This document shows, piece by piece, positions 44,951-53,071 of a stretch of DNA of 64,000 nucleotides (its first letter is position 1; every line of letters begins with the position of its first letter). Below the pieces are notes generated by a model. It was not told where the DNA came from, made no database searches, and saw only the letters and a list, made by a program, of their open reading frames with translations. The DNA is from BPGX01 sp037447455. GTDB taxonomy: Bacteria; Bacteroidota; Bacteroidia; B-17B0; Aurantibacillaceae. The stretch lies in the NCBI GenBank assembly GCA_037447455.1, contig JBBIGQ010000013.1:4903-68902 (forward strand). The letters run 5' to 3'. Both the position numbers and the translations under genes were made by a program.

Positions 44951-45772
44951 ATGTTGGAAAGAACTACTCAAGCATCTGAAATCAACTTCAAAGAAAAATT
45001 TAATCTTACTAATAAAGTCATTATCATAACCGGCGGATGTGGATTGATTGGCAAAGTGTTTTGTGAAGCCGTTGTTCAATTTGGTGGAAATGTGCTTGTA
45101 GCGGACATTGAAGCGGCCAAACCATCAGAATTTGCTGAGGAATTACAAAACAGATATTCTATTAGATGCATTGGAGTAGCTACTGAAGTTGAAAAGAAAA
45201 ATTCTGTACAACAATTAAAAGAAATCACCTTAAAAGAATTTGGTAAAATAGATGGTTTGGTATGTGCGCATCAAAACAAATCCCATTTAAAATTTGAACC
45301 CTTTGAAAATGTTTGTGAAGAAAGCTGGGATAGGGTAATTGAAGTGAACCTAAAAGGTACTTTTTTATTGTGTCAGGTCATCGGTAGTTATATGGCACAA
45401 CAGGGTAGTGGAAGTATTGTTACCATGCCATCTACTTATAGTAATGTGGCACCTAATCAAAATTTATACAAAGGAACATCATTAGGTTGTCCTGCTGCTT
45501 ATTCTGCCAGCAAAGGAGGAATTGATGCTTTGTCTCGTTATCTGGCATCTTATTGGGCTGATAAAGGCGTTCGTGTCAATATGATTACTCCGCATGGGGT
45601 GTGGAATCATCATGAAAAAACGTTTGAAGAAAACTTTGCTAATTTCAGCCCAATGAAGCGAATGAGTTACAACCATGAAGTAGCCCCAGCATTAATTTAT
45701 TTATTGAGTGATGCATCATCCTATGTAACAGGCCTGAATCTAAAAGTAGACGGAGGTTGGACTGTGTGGTAA
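44951..45772 (+). CDS. Short-chain dehydrogenase/reductase
   Basis: A 273-residue classical SDR: KVIIITGGCGLIGKVFCEAV (TGGxGLIG cofactor loop, about 21-40), VLVADIE with Asp favouring NAD, the DGLVCAH region replacing NAG, VTMPSTYSNVAP, and the active-site YSASKGG (Tyr and Lys). It ends in GLNLKVDGGWTVW. It lies 18 nt after the aminotransferase and 14 nt before neuB, so it is in one operon. It probably oxidises or reduces the sugar intermediate that the aminotransferase uses. Confidence 0.9.
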   Translation: MLERTTQASEINFKEKFNLTNKVIIITGGCGLIGKVFCEAVVQFGGNVLVADIEAAKPSEFAEELQNRYSIRCIGVATEVEKKNSVQQLKEITLKEFGKIDGLVCAHQNKSHLKFEPFENVCEESWDRVIEVNLKGTFLLCQVIGSYMAQQGSGSIVTMPSTYSNVAPNQNLYKGTSLGCPAAYSASKGGIDALSRYLASYWADKGVRVNMITPHGVWNHHEKTFEENFANFSPMKRMSYNHEVAPALIYLLSDASSYVTGLNLKVDGGWTVW

Positions 45773-45786
45773 TAAAACATTACATT

Positions 45787-46842
45787 ATGAAAATACTTGA
45801 CTTCATTAAAAACTATAACAAAGACATTATTTCAACCCCTTATATCATTGCCGAAGCTGGCGTCAATCACGAAGGTTCAATGGAACTGGCTAAACGCCTG
45901 ATTGATGAAGCCGCAGAAGGCGGAGCACATGCTATCAAATTTCAATCGTATAAAGCAGAAACATTAGCATCAAAAAACAGCCCTTATTACTGGGATATCA
46001 CCAAAGAACCTACACGGTCACAATATGAATTATTCAAGAAATACGATAAGTTCTGGAAGAAAGAATACGAAGAACTAAAAACATATTGTGATAAAGTCGG
46101 TATTGAATTTATGAGCACGCCCTTTGATATTGAGTCCGCTACTTTTTTAAATGATTTAATGCCTGTTTTCAAAATATCTTCTTCTGATATTACCAATTTC
46201 AACTTTATAGAATATCAATGTTCTTTTGGGAAACCCATCATACTCTCCACCGGCGCTTCGTATTTATGGGAAATTCAGGAAGCGGTGGACATCATTGAAA
46301 GACATGGTAATCTGCTCATTTTAATGCATTGTGTATTAAATTATCCTACACCTAATAAAAATGCTCATTTGGGAATGATTCAGGGGCTTAAAAAACATTT
46401 TCCTCAACATATCATTGGATATAGCGATCACACTTTGCCACAAAACATGGAAGTGATTCATACAGCCGTGCTATTAGGTGCAGCAGTTATAGAAAAGCAT
46501 TTTACGCATGACAAGACATTACTAGGTAACGATCATTATCATGCCATGGATAAAGAAGATTTGAAGTTGTTTTGGATGAAGTGGAAATTCACTGAAGAAC
46601 TGTTAGGGTCATTCAAAGTGACGGCTTTATCGGATGAGGAGCCGGCGCGTTTGAATGCTCGTAGAAGTTTGGTGGCTGATAGAAATATTCCAAAAGAAAA
46701 AATTATAGAACCTTCGGATCTAACATGGAAGCGTCCTGCTCACGGTATAAGCGCAAAATATTATAATCACATAATTGGCAAAAAAACATTGGTGGATATT
46801 AAAGAAGATGATATTTTGAAATGGAATATGTTTGAAGATTAA
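45787..46842 (+). CDS. N-acetylneuraminate synthase-family (NeuB/SpsE)
   Basis: A 351-residue enzyme that condenses a hexose-type aldehyde with phosphoenolpyruvate to a nonulosonic acid. A TIM barrel (YIIAEAGVNHEGSMELAKRL, AIKFQSYKAETLA, EFMSTPFDIESATFL, KISSSDITNFNFIEY, LMHCVLNYPTPN, IGYSDHT and IEKHFTHDKTLLGNDH) is followed by a C-terminal SAF domain (RRSLVADRNIPKEKIIEPSDL). The frame opens at 45757 with a TTG inside the SDR gene; ATG 45787 is preferred. The exact product (sialic, legionaminic, pseudaminic or other acid) cannot be told. Confidence 0.92.
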   Translation: MKILDFIKNYNKDIISTPYIIAEAGVNHEGSMELAKRLIDEAAEGGAHAIKFQSYKAETLASKNSPYYWDITKEPTRSQYELFKKYDKFWKKEYEELKTYCDKVGIEFMSTPFDIESATFLNDLMPVFKISSSDITNFNFIEYQCSFGKPIILSTGASYLWEIQEAVDIIERHGNLLILMHCVLNYPTPNKNAHLGMIQGLKKHFPQHIIGYSDHTLPQNMEVIHTAVLLGAAVIEKHFTHDKTLLGNDHYHAMDKEDLKLFWMKWKFTEELLGSFKVTALSDEEPARLNARRSLVADRNIPKEKIIEPSDLTWKRPAHGISAKYYNHIIGKKTLVDIKEDDILKWNMFED

Positions 46843-46859
46843 TTTTTAATTAAAAAAAT

Positions 46860-47546
46860 ATGAGACAATCTGAAAAAACAAGATATAAAAACACATTAGA
46901 AGATTTGCTCAACTTAAACGTTGAAAACTATTGTGATTTGGGTCCTGGAAAAGGGGAAATATGTATTGGACTTAAAAATGCAGGAAAAAATGCTTGTGCT
47001 CTTGAGGCCCCGTGGGATTTTGAAAACAGAACATCTTGGAAGAAAGAAGTTAATATAAATGTTTATTCCGGAGATTTTTTTACATGTGATTTCAATGAAA
47101 CAATAAAAGAAAAAGTGGAATGTTTTTCTCTTATTCATTGCATCGCCCATTTAAGATTCCCGCCACACATTGTTTTAAAGAAGGCGTATCAGAAACTTGA
47201 ACCCAAAGGATATTTTTATTTATCTACTGTAAATGCTGGTTCATTGGATAAAGTTTTAAAATTATTCAGAGGTGGTGCACTCACTGAAGAGGTAAAAGAA
47301 TATGTAGATATGGGAGAAGAGTATAAAACATTTTGTAATCCCACTGGAAGATACATGATTTGGGATAGCTGGATGCATGTAAAGGAATACAGAGATTTTG
47401 AGCTCAGGAAAATTTTTGAAGATTGTGGATATAAGGTAGTTAAATTAACCCACCGAAATAATTTTAAACATTGGAAAAATGAAATAATGTGCAAAATTTG
47501 GCCACATTTAAGTGAAGAAATAATTATTGTAGGACAAAAGATATAG
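46860..47546 (+). CDS. Class I SAM-dependent methyltransferase
   Basis: A 228-residue protein with motif I in NYCDLGPGKGEICIGLKNAG and post-motif acid in ACALEAPWDF. CFSLIHCIAHLRFPPHIVLKKAYQKLEPKGYFYLST is the core strand and helix set of methyltransferases. It closes the second sugar block, 17 nt after neuB, and probably O- or N-methylates the sugar or its lipid-linked form. The substrate is unknown. Confidence 0.82.
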   Translation: MRQSEKTRYKNTLEDLLNLNVENYCDLGPGKGEICIGLKNAGKNACALEAPWDFENRTSWKKEVNINVYSGDFFTCDFNETIKEKVECFSLIHCIAHLRFPPHIVLKKAYQKLEPKGYFYLSTVNAGSLDKVLKLFRGGALTEEVKEYVDMGEEYKTFCNPTGRYMIWDSWMHVKEYRDFELRKIFEDCGYKVVKLTHRNNFKHWKNEIMCKIWPHLSEEIIIVGQKI

Positions 47547-47551
47547 AAAGT

Positions 47552-48301
47552 TTACTTTTTATACACCGTTCTCATAAATTCTGATGAAAATACAAAATTT
47601 TCTAATGCTTCATTCCCGCTGTTTAAGACACTTTCTTTTGTGCCTTTCCATTCGGCTTTTCCTTTATGAATAAATAGAATGTTTTCTCCAATTTCAATCA
47701 CCGAGTTCATATCGTGTGTAATTACAATCGTGGTCATATTAAACTCTTTGGTTAGTTCGTAAATTAACTCATCAATTACAATAGCCGTTTTTGGATCCAA
47801 GCCAGAATTGGGCTCATCACAAAACAGATATTTAGGAAAAGCCGCAATGGCTCGTGCTAAGCCGGCTCTCTTTTTCATTCCTCCACTCAATTCTGCAGGA
47901 TACAATTTATTTTTTCCGTCCAATTTTACTCGTTTTAAAACAAATTCAACCCGTTCCTTTTTTTCTTCATTCGTCATAGTGGTAAACATATCCAATGGAA
48001 ATTGCACGTTTTCTTCTAATGTCAATGAGTCAAACAACGCTCCGGCCTGAAACAGCATACCCAGTTCTTTTCGGATTTCCTGTTGTTCCTGTGGTTTCAT
48101 TTGTATAAAATCTTTATCTTCAAAAATTACTTGCCCTGTATCGGGCTTATGTAAACCAACCATTACTTTTAATAAGGTAGTCTTACCGCAACCACTTTCT
48201 CCAATAATTAAATTCGTTTTACCTTTTTCAAATGTAAAACTAATGTCTTCAATGATGACACGGCTATCAAAGCTTTTGGTTATGTTTTTTACTTCTATCA
48301 A
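47552..48301 (-). CDS. mlaF: ABC transporter ATP-binding protein MlaF
   Basis: A 249-residue ATPase of the MlaFED-type phospholipid/sterol transporter. Walker A GESGCGKTT, Q-loop FQAGALFDSLTLEENV (typical of MlaF), signature ELSGGMKKRAGLARA, Walker B YLFCDEPNSGLDP, and switch TIVITHDM are intact. It shares ATGA (4-nt overlap) with mlaE. It powers lipid transport between inner and outer membranes. No mlaD-type MCE gene is in the window. Confidence 0.94.
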   Translation of the reverse strand: MIEVKNITKSFDSRVIIEDISFTFEKGKTNLIIGESGCGKTTLLKVMVGLHKPDTGQVIFEDKDFIQMKPQEQQEIRKELGMLFQAGALFDSLTLEENVQFPLDMFTTMTNEEKKERVEFVLKRVKLDGKNKLYPAELSGGMKKRAGLARAIAAFPKYLFCDEPNSGLDPKTAIVIDELIYELTKEFNMTTIVITHDMNSVIEIGENILFIHKGKAEWKGTKESVLNSGNEALENFVFSSEFMRTVYKK

Positions 48302-49038
48302 GTGAAAAATATTTGCGTGATGATGAGATTAAAAATTAAAATAAGAATACTAGAAATAACTACTGCTCTTGTACTTGATTTGCCGACTTCTAATGCCCCA
48401 CCGTGTGTATGGTAACCATAATAAGCAGGCACAGAGGTAATGATAAAAGCAAATACAATGACTTTTGTAAAGGCATACCAGATTTTCCACGTTTCAAACA
48501 TAAACTGTATTCCAAATATATATTCATAAGGTGTTACGGCGCCTGATGCAATACCCATTACATACCCACCCAATAAACCTAAAAACATACTAATGGCAAT
48601 TAAAAACGGATTGATAAAGATGGCCGCTAAAATTTTAGGAAGTATCAGATAACAAGCAGAATTGACCCCCATAATCTCTAATGCATCTATTTGCTCAGTA
48701 ATGCGCATAGCGCCTATTTCCGATGCGATATTGGAACCTACTTTTCCCGCTAAAATTAAACTGACAATGGTTGGACTAAACTCTAATAAAATAGATTCTC
48801 TGGTCGTAAATCCCACAGCATACAAGGGCACCCACGGACTTGTAAACCCAAATGCAGCTTGTATGGTAATTACCCCTCCCATAAACACTGAAATAATTGC
48901 CACAATGGGAAGTGAAGTAACACCTATTTGATGAATCTCTTTTACAATCTGTTTTCTGTACACTTTCCAGTTTTCGGGCTTCCGAAACACTTTACTCATT
49001 AAAAAGGTATATTCGCCTAATTGAAACAATAACTTCAT
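48298..49038 (-). CDS. mlaE: MlaE-family permease
   Basis: A 246-residue integral membrane protein of the MlaE/YrbE family with about five helices: IGVTSLPIVAIISVFMGGV near the N-terminus, VLAGKVGS-like LILAGKVGSNIASEIGAMRI with the conserved Glu, EQIDALEIMGVNS, then YHTHGGALEVGKSSTRAVV. The frame opens at 49077, but that ATG lies in the -7 element; ATG 49038 starts the family's normal N-terminus. It forms the channel partner of MlaF. Confidence 0.93.
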   Translation of the reverse strand: MKLLFQLGEYTFLMSKVFRKPENWKVYRKQIVKEIHQIGVTSLPIVAIISVFMGGVITIQAAFGFTSPWVPLYAVGFTTRESILLEFSPTIVSLILAGKVGSNIASEIGAMRITEQIDALEIMGVNSACYLILPKILAAIFINPFLIAISMFLGLLGGYVMGIASGAVTPYEYIFGIQFMFETWKIWYAFTKVIVFAFIITSVPAYYGYHTHGGALEVGKSSTRAVVISSILILIFNLIITQIFFT

Positions 49039-49055
49039 CACTGAATAATTATCTT

Positions 49056-49074
49056 TAATTTTGCAGCAAAAATA
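49056..49074. promoter_or_regulatory. Closely spaced divergent -7 elements (mlaE / small lipoprotein)
   Basis: TAATTTTG on the plus strand at 49056-49063 is 20 nt before ATG 49084. TATTTTTG on the minus strand at 49074-49067 is 28 nt before ATG 49038. Only 3 nt separate the two, so the RNA polymerases must exclude each other. Confidence 0.65.
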
Positions 49075-49083
49075 CATTTTTCT

Positions 49084-49212
49084 ATGAACATTCGCTGGGT
49101 CGTTTATATAATAATTCTGATTTTCTTTTCTTCTTGTCTAATCAGTTGTTCTACCCAAAAAAAGCATCATAAAACAAAAGGTTGTGATTGCCCAACTTTT
49201 GGAAAGCATTGA
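49084..49212 (+). CDS. 42-residue lipoprotein divergent from mlaEF
   Basis: ATG 49084 opens a 42-residue frame: a signal of about 17 residues (MNIRWVVYIIILIFF), two candidate lipobox Cys (SSC at 18, ISC at 22), then a short Lys/His-rich mature part ending GCDCPTFGKH. The C-terminal CPTF-x-K ending recurs, as I remember it, in tiny Bacteroidota lipoproteins. It has its own -7 element at 49056, tightly divergent from the mlaE promoter. Its small size makes it easy to miss. Function is unknown; an outer-membrane role next to Mla is possible. Confidence 0.7.
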   Translation: MNIRWVVYIIILIFFSSCLISCSTQKKHHKTKGCDCPTFGKH

Positions 49213-49220
49213 TGGTTTTG

Positions 49221-49729
49221 TTATTTACCCTTTGAGTTATATCCAAAACTAATTCCGATACGATGACCATTAGGAGATGGAACAAAGAATAAATTGATGG
49301 GTATGTTTAATTTGCCTGAACGAAATGTTTTACCGACCGCAATTACAACTCCGGTTACTAACCTTAAGTCCCCACGATTATCCATTCGCTCTTTTTTTTC
49401 AAATGGAAAAGGTTCATTAGGATTAGGGTGTTTTTGCTGCCAATCAGAATATAATTTCCAAGCGTTTGATGAATCATAATATCCTGTTGCAAACTTACCT
49501 ACTGAAAACGTAGGACCTACACCAAATTCCCATCTATTAATGTTATGCCTTAATTCATTCATTATCGTTAAACTTGGAAAGAAGCTACTCTGGTCTAATC
49601 CAGTACTAAAATTTTTTCTTTTGTTGTTGGCTCGTTAGTGTTATTTTGGGCATTGGAAAGATAGATGGAAGTATTAAGCACCATCTCGCCCAATGTTGCT
49701 GCCATTGTTTTTTGAATCATTGTTTTCAT
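49221..49729 (-). pseudogene. Outer-membrane barrel-like protein, frameshifted
   Basis: ATG 49729 starts MKTMIQKTMAATLGEMVLN, followed by a short exported-type N-terminus (IYLSNAQNNTNE) and a stop. One nucleotide shift at the A6 run (49612-49617) joins it to FSTGLDQSSFFPSLTIMNEL and the rest, with HNINRWEFGVGPTFSVGKF and a barrel-like end FVPSPNGHRIGISFGYN. Without the shift, only the downstream part from 49562 could be translated, and it would lack a signal. A TACCTTTG -7 element lies 20 nt before the ATG. It is either a pseudogene, slippage-controlled, or a sequencing error at the run. Confidence 0.7.
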
Positions 49730-49749
49730 AGTTGTAAATTTTGTTATCA

Positions 49750-49757
49750 CAAAGGTA
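49750..49757 (-). promoter_or_regulatory. -7 element for the frameshifted barrel gene
   Basis: TACCTTTG on the minus strand, 20 nt before ATG 49729. Confidence 0.58.
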
Positions 49758-49789
49758 ATAGTATTGGAAAAATTACAATTTAATTTTAT

Positions 49790-49849
49790 TATATTTGCGA
49801 TAAAAAATATAAAATTGAATAAAAAACTCATTTAAATAAGATAATTTTG
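49790..49849 (+). promoter_or_regulatory. Two -7 elements upstream of the HTH regulator
   Basis: TATATTTG at 49790-49797 and TAATTTTG at 49842-49849, 107 and 55 nt before ATG 49905, in a very AT-rich leader. Confidence 0.45.
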
Positions 49850-49904
49850 TGAAAAATAATATTATTATAACTAATAAAATTAAAAAATAATAAAAATATA
49901 TTTT

Positions 49905-51020
49905 ATGAAGAATACTAAACGCAAAACAAAGTCGAAATTAAATAGTAGCAATCCTAAAAAACAAAAATATAAAGCTAAGTCCAAAGGTAAATCATCAAAG
50001 CAAACGCTATCTATCAAAATTTTAAATTTACCAAAGCAAAAATTATTTTTAGATAAAATCAAAGAAAATTTACCACCCTATTTGAATTTGGCGGGACTAT
50101 TGATGGAAGTTCTAAATATCAGTAGCGATGCTGCCTATAGAAGAATCCGTTGTGAAACTGAAATGAGCATAGATGAAGTAGTCAGAATCAGTGAATATCT
50201 TAATCTTTCCTTAGATAATTTATTGACTCAGAGTTCTGAAATGGCGAGTTTTAAATACATTTCTATAATTGATAATATTGATAAATTTGAGAATTATTTG
50301 AAAAATATATTAACTAATCTTGAATATCTAAACACTCAAAATGATGTGATGCTTTATTATGCAGCAGAAGAAGTGCCCATATTTGAAACCTTGTTTAATG
50401 AGCATCTTGTATCATTTAAAATATTTTATTGGATGAGAAACATTCTGAATATTCAGGAATTGCAACACCATAAGTTTGATTTTGAAATTATACCTGATAG
50501 GTTGATGAAAATTGGAAACAATGTTTACAAAAAATATAAACAAATACCAAGTACAGAAATATGGACAAACGAAACTATACTTACTTTTATTAAACAAATG
50601 GAGTTTTGTTTAGAAACGGGTTTATTTCAAAAAAAGGAAGATGCTCTGAAAATTATTGATGTACATTTTGAAATGATTGATGAATTAAGACGAATGACTG
50701 AGATGTCATCAAAAACTAATTTATCGGGTATTCCTTTTCATCTTTATCGGTGTGATATAATGATAGGTACAAATTGTATTGTGATTGAAAAAAGCCAAAA
50801 GCCGATACTTTCATTTATATCTTTCAATACACTTAATTCTTTATCCACAACAAATGAAATTTTTTGTAACGAGACCAGTAACTGGATTAAAAATCTAATC
50901 AAGAAATCGACACTTTTGAGTGGCACATCCGAAAAAGAACGATATAAGTTTTTTAATGAAATGATAAAAAAAACAGAATATATTCGTCAAAAAGCAATTG
51001 ATGCAGTTTATTTTGAATAA
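49905..51020 (+). CDS. HTH transcriptional regulator with Lys-rich N-terminus
   Basis: A 371-residue protein: a Lys-rich tail (residues 1-36), then a helix-turn-helix domain (LAGLLMEVLNISSDAAYRRI, then MSIDEVVRISEYLNLSLDNL, about 60-107). A long all-alpha C-terminal region follows (FENYLKNILTNLEYLNTQN, WIKNLIKKSTLLSG), typical of Bacteroidota BetR-like HTH proteins. The C-terminal part probably senses a ligand or mediates dimerisation. There is no signal or membrane helix. It has no obvious target in its neighbourhood. Confidence 0.78.
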   Translation: MKNTKRKTKSKLNSSNPKKQKYKAKSKGKSSKQTLSIKILNLPKQKLFLDKIKENLPPYLNLAGLLMEVLNISSDAAYRRIRCETEMSIDEVVRISEYLNLSLDNLLTQSSEMASFKYISIIDNIDKFENYLKNILTNLEYLNTQNDVMLYYAAEEVPIFETLFNEHLVSFKIFYWMRNILNIQELQHHKFDFEIIPDRLMKIGNNVYKKYKQIPSTEIWTNETILTFIKQMEFCLETGLFQKKEDALKIIDVHFEMIDELRRMTEMSSKTNLSGIPFHLYRCDIMIGTNCIVIEKSQKPILSFISFNTLNSLSTTNEIFCNETSNWIKNLIKKSTLLSGTSEKERYKFFNEMIKKTEYIRQKAIDAVYFE

Positions 51021-51030
51021 AAGTAATTTG

Positions 51031-51038
51031 TACTTTTG
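51031..51038 (+). promoter_or_regulatory. -7 element for the DUF4270 gene
   Basis: TACTTTTG, only 9 nt before ATG 51048; the leader would be a few nt. Confidence 0.6.
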
Positions 51039-51047
51039 CCACTAATT

Positions 51048-52403
51048 ATGAAAATTTCAGTTTACCACATAGTATTTTTTGTAAGCATAATAATTCTATT
51101 TTCCTGTAAAAAAAATTCTAATAAAACACTTATAGACAATACCTTGCCCGAATCCGATATACCTAATGCTTCTTATGTTGATACATTTTCTGTTTTATTA
51201 AAAACACAAAAAATTGACAGCATTCGTATTTACAACGATGGATTTAAGTATTTAGGTTCAAATCAAGATCCGGTTTTTGGTAGAACGGATGCCGAACTTT
51301 ACACTCATTTTTCTTTACCTAATAATATCACTAATGTAGCATTCCCATCAGATGCAGTAGTGGATTCAGCTAAAATCATTCTGGTATTTACAGAAAATTT
51401 TGTAGGAGACACAACTACTCCTTTGTACTATCAAACGTATTTACTAACAGAATCAATGAATACTTCGCAAACATATTATAGCAATAAAACCTTTCAATAC
51501 AACGCTATTCCACTATCTGATATGATTACTAAACCCATTAAGTTGAGTGGCTTTAAGGTCATTCAAATTCCTGTTTACAAAGGTTTTGCGCAGAGCATCA
51601 TTTCTAATCCTCAATACATAATAGATAACAATACCTTTCAATCTACTTATAAAGGTCTTTATATCACTACAAAAACCTCCACTTTAAATCCATCTAATTT
51701 ACAAGGTGCTTTGATGAAAGTGGACCTATCCAATACTGTTTCTGGATTTTATGTTTACTATCATACTGGCAATCCACCGGCACTAAAAGAATCAAAAGTG
51801 TATCAATTTACATTTAATAATTCTGCATCTGTAAGAATGAACCACATTATTTATGATTATGCTTCCGGAAGTAATGTCTATTTATACAATCAATTAAATG
51901 GTAACAATTTTTCTGCAGCTCAAAATGTGTTTGTAAAAGGATTGAATGGAACAAGAGTTTTCGTAGATTTTCCTTTTTTCAAAAATTTAAAAACTCTAGG
52001 AAATTTTTCTATCAATCGTGCAGAGTTTGAAATTAAGGTGGATGCTTCTTTTAATACCAATGCAGGACTTTACAATCCACCGGCAGCAATGTCTCTGTTA
52101 GCATTAGATAGTTTAGGAAATGAAATTTTTACAATAGATCAATACAACTCGGCAAATTCCTTCATAAGCTACGATGGACAATATAATTCTTCCACAAAAT
52201 CTCATCGTTTTAATATCTCTCGTTATTTACAACACGTTCTTACTGGAAAAATTAAACACTATGGAATGGTTTTGGTCGCCACTGATCCCAATATCACATT
52301 AACGGCACGAAAAGATTTTTTTGCATCTAGAGTCGTGTTGGGCGGATATAATCACCCAACTTTAAAACCAAAGTTGAAACTTTATCTTACCAGTATTCCA
52401 TAA
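51048..52403 (+). CDS. DUF4270-family lipoprotein
   Basis: A 451-residue lipoprotein: MKISVYHIVFFVSIIILFSC is the signal with lipobox Cys20, then a beta-rich chain typical of DUF4270, with TFSVLLKTQKIDSIRIYNDG, YLGSNQDPVFGRTDAELYTHF, VVDSAKIILVF and a C-terminal KHYGMVLVATDPNITLTARKDFF. DUF4270 proteins are surface or periplasmic lipoproteins of Bacteroidota without a proven role. The frame opens at a TTG (51036) inside the -7 element; ATG 51048 is the start. Confidence 0.87.
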   Translation: MKISVYHIVFFVSIIILFSCKKNSNKTLIDNTLPESDIPNASYVDTFSVLLKTQKIDSIRIYNDGFKYLGSNQDPVFGRTDAELYTHFSLPNNITNVAFPSDAVVDSAKIILVFTENFVGDTTTPLYYQTYLLTESMNTSQTYYSNKTFQYNAIPLSDMITKPIKLSGFKVIQIPVYKGFAQSIISNPQYIIDNNTFQSTYKGLYITTKTSTLNPSNLQGALMKVDLSNTVSGFYVYYHTGNPPALKESKVYQFTFNNSASVRMNHIIYDYASGSNVYLYNQLNGNNFSAAQNVFVKGLNGTRVFVDFPFFKNLKTLGNFSINRAEFEIKVDASFNTNAGLYNPPAAMSLLALDSLGNEIFTIDQYNSANSFISYDGQYNSSTKSHRFNISRYLQHVLTGKIKHYGMVLVATDPNITLTARKDFFASRVVLGGYNHPTLKPKLKLYLTSIP

Positions 52404-52432
52404 AGCAATTTTGTCATATCAAAAAATTAGTG

Positions 52433-52440
52433 TAACTTTG
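52433..52440 (+). promoter_or_regulatory. -7 element for the YqgE gene
   Basis: TAACTTTG, 34 nt before ATG 52475. Confidence 0.55.
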
Positions 52441-52474
52441 GCATAGAATTTGAACTATCTTGTAAAAACATTTT

Positions 52475-53071
52475 ATGATTTTCAAAGAAAATTCACTTTC
52501 GCTGGATTTTACTAATTACAAAGCCAGACGGGGAAGTTTGCTTATAGCAGAGCCCTTTATGAAAGATGGATTTTTTAAACGTTCAGTAGTATTATTAGCC
52601 ATACATAATGATAAAGAAGGAACGTTAGGTTTTATTGTCAATAAACCTATTAAAAATGTTTACTTAGCAGATATGGTGAAAATTTTTGAAAATGCAAAGG
52701 ATTGGCCTGTTTTTTTTGGAGGGCCTGTTCAAACTTCTTCTCTGTTTTATATTCATGCACTTGGTGATCTTGTAGAAGATAGTAAAAAAGTGGCAGATGG
52801 AATTTACTTTGGTGGAAACTTTGATACTATTGAAAAATTAGTAAAAAACGATGAGGCGGGGCCAAGCGAAATAAAATTTTTTCTTGGATATTCCGGATGG
52901 GGCGAAAATCAATTAGATGATGAAATTCTGAATAATTCCTGGTTGACTATACCGGCCTCTCAAAAATTAGTATTTGATAACTATTTTGAAAATAAATGCT
53001 GGCAAAAAGCCGTTTTACACACACCACATTTTTATGTGGCGCATTTTCCTGAGCAATCACATTTAAATTAA
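52475..53071 (+). CDS. YqgE/AlgH family protein
   Basis: A 198-residue protein of the YqgE/AlgH (DUF179) family: RRGSLLIAEPFMKDGFFKRSVVLL, EGTLGFIVNKPIKN, VFFGGPVQTSSLFYIHALG, IKFFLGYSGWGENQLDDEI and the end region KCWQKAVLH. The biochemical role is unknown. It is cytosolic. Its stop codon overlaps the stop of the convergent TolB-like gene (shared TTAA). Confidence 0.92.
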   Translation: MIFKENSLSLDFTNYKARRGSLLIAEPFMKDGFFKRSVVLLAIHNDKEGTLGFIVNKPIKNVYLADMVKIFENAKDWPVFFGGPVQTSSLFYIHALGDLVEDSKKVADGIYFGGNFDTIEKLVKNDEAGPSEIKFFLGYSGWGENQLDDEILNNSWLTIPASQKLVFDNYFENKCWQKAVLHTPHFYVAHFPEQSHLN

